Shown: positions 54,644 through 64,000 of the stretch, piece by piece
Layout of the letters: each line of letters begins with the position of its first letter
Numbering within the stretch: the stretch's first letter is position 1
From: Macquaria australasica
Taxonomy: Eukaryota; Chordata; Actinopteri; Centrarchiformes; Percichthyidae
Direction of reading: 5' to 3'
Assembly: GCA_005408345.1 (NCBI GenBank)
Contig: SEMN01000035.1
Coordinates: 1,082,501-1,146,500, forward strand
Length of the DNA: 64,000 bases
Notes under the pieces: model-generated
The model's database searches: none
Told to the model about the DNA's origin: nothing
Seen by the model: the letters and a program-made list of their open reading frames with translations, nothing else
Made by a program: the position numbers and the translations under genes

Positions 54644-56324
54644 ATGGCAGTGCAAGGTGTTTTCCACTGGATGCAAGTCTGCGTGGTCCTGCAGCTCTGC
54701 TTATCTGAAGCCCTGCCTGCTGCCTCGGAGACGAGCAGAAATTACTATGATACTCTCTATGTTGAGCCAACAGCAACTGACAGCCAGATAAAGAAGGCTT
54801 TCCGCAAACTGGCCATAAAATACCACCCCGATAAGAACAAGAGCGCCGATGCAGAGAAGACTTTCAGAGAGATCGCTGAAGGTAAAACATGCCTGCAACA
54901 CAATGAACCTTTTTTTATGGTGCAATCTACAGTATTTTGTATTTTATTTACACAAGTGAAATGAATTGTATCACTTTCACCACAACAGGTGATTTCTTTA
55001 TTCTCTTAATAGGCTTCATAAATACAATCCGTTGCCTTCTTTTTGAGGTAGACCCAGTAATACCAGTGGTGGAATGTAACTACATTTACTCAACTACTAT
55101 ACTTAAGTCCACAAATTCGAGGCACTTGTACTTTAGTTGAGTATATCCATTTTATGCAACTTTATACGTCTACTCCACTACATCTCAGAGGCAATTATTG
55201 CACTGCCTGTCCAGTGAAAACAATGTATATCCAAATTTGAATGTTTCTGATAAACTGAAAAATTCTCCTACTTCTTAAAATAAACTATTTAAAGCCCAAA
55301 CTTGGATTAGCTGCAAAATGCATTGCCACAAAAGCTGAAATCTTTCTGAGCTCATGAAAAGTTTACTTTTTAGAGATACGCGATGCTGCTGATCTTATAG
55401 AATATGATGCATTGCTGTAGATTAAACTATCTATAATGAAGTTAAAATGTATAAAAATATTAGCACAACCTTAAACAACTACAGCAATAAAATGCAATAT
55501 ATACATTAATGCACCAGTAATATTAATCCAAAAACATAATATATAATAGTAAAACACTGACAGGGACCATTTTTCTACATATTGAGTACTTTTACTTGTG
55601 ATACTTGAAGTAAGTTTTGCTGATAATACTTACATACTTTTACTTAAGTAAGGTTTTGAATGCAGGACCTTTACTGGTAGTGGAGTATTTTCCCAGTGTG
55701 GTACTGCTACTTTAACTTTAGAAAAACCTTTTCCACCACTGGATAATATTGATGCAGTCTAATGCAACAGCCCTGCAATAAATCCTACCTTCATGAAGGT
55801 TATAAGGTTCAGTTTTTGTTAAAACTGTTTAAGAGTTTTCAACTGTATTGTTATTTTGGAGGCTTTACTTTGTGGTGCTGTTGAACTGTGTTGCATTATA
55901 CTGAGAGGTGATTCTAATACTTTGTCATCCCTTATTGATATAGATGGGGAACACAGTATACAGTAATGCAATACAATTCTAACAGCACCACAAACTACAG
56001 CCTCCTTCATGAACTTGTACCTGAGTGCACTTTCATTGCTGTATCTCAGCCAAGGTTAAAGTAATAACTCTGTTTTCTCCTCTTCTAGCCTACAAAGTGC
56101 TCTCCAACAAGGAGAAGAGGAGGCTGTATGACAGTGTGGGCCACGAGGTTTTCCTAAAAGATGATGCCTCTGTCGACCCCGAGGATGAACGTGACGCAAG
56201 CTTCCACTTCGGTTTTGCAGACCTCTTCCATGACTTCGATGATAGTCCCTTTGAGGAGGAGCCATACTTCCACTGGAGCTTATATCAGGATGGGGAGGAT
56301 GAGGACGGTTCATATGAATATTAG
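54644..56324 (+). CDS. dnajb9: DNAJB9-like ER-lumen J-domain protein (short)
   Basis: J-domain cochaperone predicted in the ER lumen, where DNAJB9 (ERdj4) recruits BiP and restrains IRE1. Two exons, 54644-54881 and 56089-56324, join as E-A-Y-K and give 157 aa. The start [11 protein letters not shown] leads a hydrophobic signal peptide ([16 protein letters not shown]). The J domain follows (about residues 27-90: [28 protein letters not shown] with the HPD motif, [19 protein letters not shown]). A Phe/Asp-rich segment ([15 protein letters not shown]) matches DNAJB9. It stops at GSYEY, about 60 residues shorter than the usual 223. An open stretch in another frame continues past the stop. Another ER J-protein is possible, but DNAJB9 fits best. 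Confidence 0.82.
55064..55741. mobile_element. hAT-type MITE in the dnajb9 intron
   Basis: The ends are inverted CAGTGGTGGAA / TTCCACCACTG. The inner sequence has the ACTTTAGTTGAGTA, CATTTTATGCAACTTTATAC and CTCCACTACATCTCAGAGGC strings of a very common fish MITE. Flanks AGTAATAC and GATAATAT could be a decayed 8-bp target duplication. No coding capacity. Confidence 0.75.
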
Positions 56325-56471
56325 TTTTGAAGAGCCAGGCTTCAGCTTCTATGTTGGGGATGGAGATTAAAATGACGAAGAGCGCTACTACTAGACTAGA
56401 TATCCAGTATCTTTATCCTGAATACTGTATGACTGTTATGTTTTCATGTAGGCCTATAGTATTGTATTGAT

Positions 56472-56477
56472 AATAAA
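56472..56477 (+). terminator. dnajb9 polyadenylation signal
   Basis: AATAAA about 150 bp after the stop, followed by a T/GT-rich stretch. Confidence 0.65.
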
Positions 56478-56967
56478 GTCTCCATATTGAATTGTTATCT
56501 TCAGTGTCTTGTATTCAGTATGCAGAAATACAGCTAAATAGACTCTTATTTCGCTGTGTGAATTCTGTCTCTTTTATGGGATAACTTGTAACTTCAGTGG
56601 TTGTTTACAGGCTTGTGAGGTTGTAAGTTTGACAGCTGGGGGAACTGATTGGACCGTTATGGCACTTTTCCTGTGTGGGTGTGTCGAAGGTCCTGAGTTA
56701 CTGACTAACGCACCATTTAGACATCTTTTTCCCTGCGCCAGCACTTTAGATCTGGCACTGTTTTACTCCATTTCTCACAGGACCAGTGTGCACTTTGACC
56801 CAGAGGATATCCTGTGCCTGTTCAGCAGTTGGAGCTTGAGCGCTCTAAAGCCAACATAAGACAAAAGATCTTCACAGCTTTATGCACTTTTATCGAGATA
56901 AAAGGAGATTTCAGCATTCTACAAAGCAGATAAAAGAGACTGGACACATTAACTTACAAGCTTGACA

Positions 56968-59900
56968 ATGATGGTAAGTATGCCTGAAAATGTTCTTTGT
57001 GACAACCTCTGAGTATCATGTGACAGCCCTTTACTCCATGCAGACATCCACATATACAGTGTGGGCTAAGTGAAGTTTTTTTTTTATTCCCTTTAAAGTC
57101 AGTTTGTAATGTTCACTAATTTGTCACTAATGTGAACTTACTCCCAGCTGTTGTATTGATAATTTGCTAGCTATATATATTGTTTTTATTACAGGAAGAG
57201 GTAAAAGAAGTGGCATCTATTCTGAGTGTCTATGGTCATAACATCAAGGTTACAGAGGTGTTGAAAGATGGGGACACACTCACCTTCCTAATTGTATCTC
57301 AAAAGGTGAGAAAATTATTCATTCACTTGTTATTTGCTGCATTGCTAACATTGGATCTAGATTATTGCAGCAAACCACTAGGATAGGTCAGCTGATTTGT
57401 TTGAATTATGATATTGCAAAAACGCACTGCTCGGATGACATGTTGTCTCTCTTGTCTGTGCCAGCTGTCTGGGACGGGGGAGTACCATGTGGACCGGACC
57501 TATGATGATTTTGAATGGCTGCAGCAGCACCTGTTCTCTCAGGAGGATGTGCCTGGGATACAGGGAGTCATAGTCAGTATTTCATCTGCACACATTCCCT
57601 AATCTGACTTAGAAACGTATGCACACTTTTCTGACAATAACAGGTCAAGAAGATTAGCACTGGAATATGTTGGTTGCTCAGTCAGTGAAGGGACAAACCA
57701 ACATGTAGATTCTGTGGAACTGTTGATAACTTCCTTTTGGAAGTGTGCACGCTGCTTTATGTTATCTTTCTTTCTAACGGCCTACTGTAGCTTCACCAGT
57801 GCTGAAATGGGTGTGTTCATAATTTGAGCTGAACTGCAGACTTTAACTGCAAGTGATAACATGACATCATGTGTTCTTATAATGCAGTGCTTTTGTAACT
57901 GAGAAAATCACAAACCAAAATGTTTACTTCATACACAGACTCAACCACTGGTTAAAAAATGTGCTTCTTCGATCCAAGTTATGGAGAGGATTTTGTTTCT
58001 TTTAAAATGCTTCCTTCTTTCCCTTCTTTATATCCTCCTTAGCTTTGTAATCAGGAAGCCGACTTTAGTGCTACCCCAGTCCAATTCAATAGAAGCTTTG
58101 TGGTCTGAAGAAAATGTAACGGTATCCTTTCAGGAAGAATTTTTTGTATACTACTTCCTAGTATGACTGTGTGCAGCGGGGTTGTGTTTGTGATGTATTA
58201 CACAAGCGCAAACGCATGACTGTCAGGCTGGATATCTGAACCAGGGCATAATGTGTGCATACTGTAAATCCAAGCATGGCGCATTTCAAAAGCATTAACC
58301 ATAAGCACTAACCTTTCAGGTGCCTCTCCCAAGCTAAGCACCTAATTAAAGAATGAAAATTTTGTTTTTTGGAAAAAACAATAGAAGAAATCGTGCTTTG
58401 AAAAACAACAATAAAACTGTACTCTTTTGTACTTTTTTCTTCCAGTTTCCTCCTCTTCCTGCGAAGGCTCAGGTGAATGCATCTGCCAAGGTGATGAAAC
58501 AGCTTGGTGAGTACATCTGAAGACCAACTCCATTTTTTAACCAACTCCAACAACATTTTTTAAATTAAGATTTAAAAGTAAAATTAACCAACTGTATTTT
58601 CAATTTTTAGTATCTATGCTGTTGTACAGTGTTGAGTGTGATATGAAGTGTTACGATCAAAACGTTGATGGTTTTCCTGCAGGTTTCCTTGGTTTAGGAG
58701 AGTGGCAGCCATACTATAAAGCACTGGAAACCTTCCTTCGGCAGGTTGCTGCACACAGCATACTCAACAAAAATAGAGCTGTGGAGATCTTTCTGACTAG
58801 CTCAGACGTAAGTGGACACAAATAAACAGCCTGTTTTTTATGATTAGCCCCAGTAGAAAGAAAGAATTTTATGCTACAAAAAGGTGCAACCTGATACCTT
58901 TTTACGAGAGAGACAGATAATAAACGGTTAAACTTTCACTGACATGGTTTCAGAAGAGAAAATGGAGAGATTCATTTGACAAATATAGTACCCTCCAAAT
59001 ATATGGAAGACTGAAGACCGAATGAGATGGTCTGCAGAGCATTCACCGTCGCATCATAGTTTCTGCCTGCAGCCTCATACTATAACTAACAGTTCATTCA
59101 TATAACATTTGACAAGTGTCCAACATGATACACCAGCTGTGTCCCCAAAACTCAGGCAAACGTATGGACACATTTGGAGGAGCTTTTTGTATGGGCCTAT
59201 GTTCAGTGATGGAATGTGGACTTTAAAGAAGGCGGACGCAGCGATGGTGGATCTTTTCTCTGTATATAAAGGAATGGAAGGACAAAACATTAAACAGGCC
59301 CGTGAAACGACATAGAATGAGTGCTGTGAAAGGGACCAAATAATGAAGTGTACAGACTCTCAGCCTGCTGGGTGTGCCTGCAAATAACATCAACAGGATG
59401 AAAGAAGACCTCTCTTGATGCTTGAGTCAAAGAAACTATTGTAAATTACATTCCTGTTGTCACACTGTAGCCATTAACAAGGGAGTGTTATTCAGGTTTA
59501 TTTGTTTATTTAAGGATCCCCATTAGCTGATGCCATAGCAATCAGCTAGTCTTCCTGGGGTCCACACCTGACATACAAAACATAACGCATTACATTAATA
59601 TACATAAAATTACATCAATATATATTAATACATTAAAACCAGGTGCTGCACGTGGCACATGCAAGATATCCATTTAACACAGTTTTGAGGGGAAACAGGA
59701 TGATATAACAATATAAATAGTAAATCATACAGATAAAGGTGTCACTTTACAAAGCAATGCATTATTTAAAACAGGTATGCATGTATGTATGCAGGTACAC
59801 ACACACACACACACACACACACTGAGTGGTACTACTTCTTCACTGTATAAAATTCAGTTTGTGTCAGAGTTGGACATGTTCCAGGTCCTGATGATGATTC

Positions 59901-62024
59901 AGTAAGTTCGTTCCTGTCTGACTGAGACCAACTCTTATTGAGCATAAGCAGATTTTGTAGTGGCGTGGGCCAAAAAACATCTATGGATGATCCAAAAATG
60001 TGTGTATGTGTGTGTTAATTCTGAAACATATGTTCCCAATACCCATTTTCTAATGCAGAGACAGTATTTATTTGATAACTGATAATCACTGAGTTTCACT
60101 TTGTTGTTAGCATAGTGTATCTGTCTTATCGACTTCCTCTCATGTTGGGCAGATTTCATATACTGTGCTTAAACCGTATTAACTTTAAAAATGTTAAAGC
60201 TTATCTGTGGTCTGTGTGTGTGTAGCCTCCAGGCAGACAGAGAGCAAGGAAAAACATTTTCAACCGGCTGAGTCAAGCTGTGGAAGAGATGAGGAAAGAA
60301 GGCCGTAAGGTACACAACTGGGACTCATACAAACAGAATTTACAGCCTCTACATCTGTACGTTAGGTTTTAATGCCATAATGTCTGTGTCTGCAGGATGT
60401 GGATGAGTTCTTTCAAACTGAACGTGATCATAACCTTGTTCTAACTGGCTGTACCAAGACTGCAGCTGAGGTGAGCAAGTCACCCGTTGGGTTTTTGTGT
60501 TTGTCCTCTTCCCTTTTTTTCTTCTCTCCACTTTGATTTTTGAACCTATAAGCTTTCATTTTTCTTGCAGAGATTCCTGGATGTGGTGCTAACTGAGCAA
60601 AGTAAGAAAACTGCTGCTTTTTCGTTTTAAAAGTTTGGGAGGACAGACAAGAAGTGTGATCATCGGTTGGCATTATTTGGGATTTATGTGTGTTCAGATT
60701 CAACAGTTAATACTTACAGGAGGACATGTGTTCAACCACATTACAACGCAAATTGTGTTTGTCCCAAGTCTGATATTAGTGTGTGCTCCATGTGGTATTT
60801 GTTGCAGAAATAGCAGTGGCCTGTGGGCACTTCTCAGCTGCTCTGCATCTCTGTGTGGAACCAGGGGAGGATCCTGACAAACAGGCTTTCTCTAAGTGAG
60901 ACAATGATAGTACTGGTCCCATGCCAATATCACATAGTTTATGCCTCTAAACATTTCATGCAAGTTACTATAAATTAACACTGACACCATTTTCCTCTTA
61001 CAGGGCTTGTGTGAAATTATCAGAAGTCTTTGATTCTATGAAGGTAAGTTGTTCTTAATAGAAATAGGTTTATATCGCAATGCACAATTGCTTTGCCAAA
61101 TAATCTGCACACAATGTTCTTGTTGGGTTCGCAGAAAAATATGACCAGTGTCGCTGAGAACAATTTGAGCACTCTTGGGCTAGGCCTGGACCTGGAATCG
61201 CGCTACCAGGAGGCAGAAAAGGTGTGTCTTCTAGTTCCAAAGTCATTTTATGTTCATCTTATGTATGTTGTCTCTCAGTCTACCTTGAATCCTGACCTTC
61301 TATTGCAAATATGAGATGTGACACTGAAACCTCTGACTAATATTCCTGTGTGTAACATGATTATTATGTCCAATGCAGGAAATGCTCTTCAGGAGAACCT
61401 GTAAACTAGTGGAGTTAGAGACTGCCAGAAGGAATGCAGAGAAGGCCAAACCTGTAAAGAAGGCTGCTGTGAGTGTCTGCACCCATGCATTACAAGAACG
61501 CGCCGAGATCAGATGTACATGCCTTCTTGTGCCCAGCAGGTGTCAGTAACGTTCAGCTGAAATGATTAGTAGTAGAGGATAGACCACTAAGAGATGAGAA
61601 GACATTAGATGCAAGTATAATCTGTATATTCAATGTGATGAAGACCAAGTATATAATGATGATTACATGCTCTCCATATTCATCAGATGGAGGAGGTGAA
61701 GAAAGCAGCAGAGACGGAGTTTGATCACATTTGTGGAGTGGCTAAACAGGAGGTAAAACATCAAATTTTACAACCGGATTCTCTGTTTCCACTTGGCTCA
61801 CCTATCTCAAGCGCATTGTGTGACGTCCTGTTTGTTGACATCCATATGCTGCATGTATTTACATGCGTGTTATGTGTTTCTCCCAGATCACGCGGTTCCA
61901 GGGTGTGCGTGTGGAGATGTTGCAGCAGGCTCTGGTTCAGTTGTGTGAAAAGCAGCTTCGTAGCGCCAGAGAAAGTGCTGACCAGTTCAACCAGCATCTG
62001 CAGGCCTTTAGAGGGATGGCCTAG
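56968..62024 (+). CDS. PX-BAR sorting nexin, SNX5/6/32-like (divergent)
   Basis: Predicted endosomal sorting nexin. Exons 56968-56973, 57195-57305, 57465-57572, 58446-58506, 58683-58807, 60226-60309, 60396-60470, 60571-60601, 60808-60895, 61004-61043, 61135-61221, 61379-61468, 61687-61752 and 61887-62024 sum to 1110 nt (369 aa). Exon 1 encodes only Met-Met. The PX domain (about residues 10-125) has HVDRTYDDFEWLQQHL, FPPLPAKAQ and FLRQVAAHSILNKNRAVEIF. The BAR-like helical part begins ARKNIFNRLSQAVEEMRKEG and has DVDEFFQTERDHNL, RRTCKLVELETARRNAEKAK and ITRFQGVRVEMLQQAL, laid out like SNX5/6/32. It is shorter than SNX5 (404 aa), with a reduced helical hairpin in PX. The exact orthologue is not recognised. 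Confidence 0.8.
59490..59600. repeat. Dispersed LINE-type 3' end repeat
   Basis: TTTAAGGATCCCCATTAGCT and CTTCCTGGGGTCCACACCTG are strings seen at the ends of common fish LINE-type repeats. It lies in the large sorting-nexin intron. Confidence 0.4.
59799..59822. repeat. (AC)n microsatellite
   Basis: About 12 AC units in the sorting-nexin intron. Confidence 0.9.
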
Positions 62025-62147
62025 TGACCCCGCTCTTAATGAAGCACCCTCAGTATATCTAAACAGAGCATGGGATAACCCAAACATGTCCTTCATCCTG
62101 TTGTGCCGCAGTCTGATGCTTTATTAGATTCAATTACATCCAGTGTA

Positions 62148-62153
62148 AATAAA
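62148..62153 (+). terminator. Sorting-nexin polyadenylation signal
   Basis: AATAAA about 125 bp after the stop at 62022-62024. Confidence 0.65.
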
Positions 62154-62212
62154 GAGATGTAAGGAAAGGAGAAATAATCAACCAGCATCCTTATAATTTG
62201 TATATACACGCA

Positions 62213-62240
62213 GACACACACACACACACACACACACACT
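62213..62240. repeat. (CA)n microsatellite
   Basis: About 13 CA units. Confidence 0.9.
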
Positions 62241-63299
62241 TTCCCTTAGTCTCTCGTCAATCACACTCATACCAATAAAGCCCCTGTAGAAATGATGGTT
62301 CTGATTTTTTTAGCAGTGGACTTCGTCGTCAGCTAAGGCCGTGGTGTGTGTGTGAGTGTGTATATGTTCTATACTACACTCATACATTTGTGCTGAGAGT
62401 GTGCTGTGCTGCTCTCTAGCCACTACATCAGCTGGGGTCACACAAAATAAAGTGTGATGAATTGATTCCCAAAGTACCTGCTCGCCATTGTGTGTGTTTC
62501 TTACTCCTCGATCATTAATCAGTTGGTTTGACTCCTCCTGCAAGGACGTGGCAGCAAGGACACGCACTGTGCTGACTTTTCGTTTGGCTTCTGAAACTAT
62601 TCTGGCTTTGTGAATATCTGTTAACAATCTCTCTTACAATCGCTCCATTTTCCTTATGATTGTAAGAAACCTGTAGTGGGGTCTGGTATAAAACTATGAC
62701 ACACTTAGCAAAAATTTCTGCACGTAAGCACAATGTCATCCTCCCCTTCTCTGTCTGCTGTGGACTGTAGGTCCATATCTCAGCACTGCTGTGCGCTTCA
62801 TCTCATCTGTTCCGGCCTGTAATCTCTCCGCTGGGTGAATAAGGAGGAGTGGTTCCCATTTGAGGGAATGAGTCAGAGAGATAGATGACTGGTCTCATAA
62901 GAAGAAAGGGTGGAGAGGAGGTTTGGCTCATTTGACAATGAAGGAGTAGATAAAGGGCAATCATGCCATGGAGGGCCAAGAGTATGTTTTCAATCCACCC
63001 AAACAGAATGAATTAATGAATGGAATAATTTGGTGTAGTCCTGGTTAGAACGAAAAGCTGCCTAGTCTTGGCATCAGATGACACATGTTGTCCTCCCCTT
63101 GGGATACATATTTCCCTGATGGTCCTGTAACCTGACATCATTTCTATATCTGTATCCTCCTCCCTCATAACTACCGCTCCTCCTCAGCCTCAGATAGAAT
63201 CCTGCAATGCTCACAAACAACAAATAAATGTGTTTTATCATTTATTTTACATAGGGTAGAGACTTTTTTGTCTCGGTGGTCTTGGTCGTAGAACAATAA
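62241..63299. other. Intergenic, nothing recognised
   Basis: Short open frames only, with no domain and no convincing splice pattern. Confidence 0.5.
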
Positions 63300-63930
63300 T
63301 ATGTATAGAGTTTAAACTAAGAGTCTAGAGCCACGCTAGCGTCTCTGTGAGACTAGAGGCACAGTGGTGCTTTGAGCTAAATGCTAATGTCAGCATGCTA
63401 ACATGTTTACAAAGACAATGCTAACATTCTGATGTTAAGCAGGTATAATGTTTACCATGTTCACCATCTTAGTTTAGCTTGTTAGCATGGTAACATCTGT
63501 TGCTTAGCACCAAACACAAAGTACAACTGAGGCTGATGGAAATTAAACTGAAATCATTTAGATTTAGTTATTATTATTTATTGGACAAATTGGAACTTTG
63601 ACCTGCTGGTGGCACCAGATGAAAAGTCAGGGGGATAATCAGAATGATTACAGTTCATCCTGAGTGGGACATGAGTGTCTGTACCAAATTTCATGGCCAT
63701 CCACTGAACAGACATTTCACTCAAAGCCACAAATATGAACCTCATGGTGGCGCTAGAGGAAAAGTCAGGGAGTCGCCAAAGTCATTAAGATTCATCCTCT
63801 GGGAAACATGAATGTTTGTACAGAATTTTATGGTGATACATATATAGTTGTTGAGGCATTTCAGTCTGGCCCAAAGTGGTGGACAGACAGACCAACTGAC
63901 AGGCAGACATTGCCATCCCTAGAAAATCCC
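63300..63930. repeat. Dispersed repeat common in percomorph fish
   Basis: Strings such as GCTAATGTCAGCATGCTAAC, CAAATTTCATGGCCATCCA and GACATTGCCATCCCTAGA belong to a dispersed sequence often seen in percomorph genomes. It is non-coding. Boundaries are approximate. Confidence 0.55.
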
Positions 63931-64000
63931 ATATATGTAAATGTGTGAACAAATTAAAAATGTCTTCCAGTGCTCCAAAAAGCAAAAGTCCCCAAGCGTG

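Noticed and set aside
56629..56859. 76-residue open frame between dnajb9 and the sorting nexin
   Set aside because: It lies in the presumed promoter and 5' UTR of the sorting nexin, with no family resemblance.
59109..59315. 68-residue open frame in the sorting-nexin intron
   Set aside because: No recognisable domain, no splice context, and it is surrounded by repeats.

Overview
This is vertebrate nuclear DNA, almost certainly from a teleost and probably a percomorph. It has many short GT-AG exons, AT-rich introns, (GT)n microsatellites, fish-type LINE/hAT/LTR debris, and conserved gene neighbours. No bacterial, organellar, tRNA, rRNA or CRISPR feature was seen. Exon borders were placed by hand from splice signals, reading phase and recalled family sequences; no search was run.

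Layout. (1) Positions 710-15024 (+): the C-terminal half of LRP1, about 45 exons, with its 5' half lying left of the window. It carries LDL-A cluster III (10 repeats), an EGF/YWTD propeller, LDL-A cluster IV (11 repeats), the last propeller, six EGF repeats, the membrane segment and the NPxY tail. (2) Positions 14193-28400: a tandem duplication that joined the 3' end of LRP1 to an inward-facing dtx3l-like gene. The left dtx3l copy (17167-21616, -) has lost its RING and Deltex C-terminal domains and its ATG. The right copy (24555-28010, -) is intact, 643 aa. Each copy has a perfect ISRE-like motif upstream. A 1.7-kb terminal-inverted-repeat element (22035-23718), built from palindromic hexamers every 21-22 bp, sits at the junction. 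(3) Positions 30175-48969 (-): esyt1, 52 coding exons summing to 1847 codons, with four tandem C2 pairs plus a final C2 (nine C2 domains; mammalian ESYT1 has five). (4) Positions 50378-53432 (-): zc3h10, two coding exons. (5) Positions 54644-56324 (+): a short dnajb9-like ER J-protein, head-to-head with zc3h10. (6) Positions 56968-62024 (+): a divergent SNX5/6/32-like PX-BAR sorting nexin, 14 exons, 369 aa. (7) Positions 62025-64000: intergenic, with a (CA)n tract and a dispersed fish repeat.

The genes do not form one pathway. LRP1 is an endocytic receptor, the sorting nexin is a predicted endosomal retrieval factor, ESYT1 tethers ER to plasma membrane, DNAJB9 is an ER-lumen HSP70 cochaperone, ZC3H10 is an RNA-binding protein, and DTX3L is an interferon-linked ubiquitin ligase. 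The esyt1-zc3h10 adjacency matches human 12q13, where LRP1 also lies.

Most notable: the helically phased palindrome array, the nine-C2 ESYT1, the missing furin site and a candidate 39-nt juxtamembrane microexon in LRP1, and the duplicated, partly gene-converted and decayed dtx3l pair.
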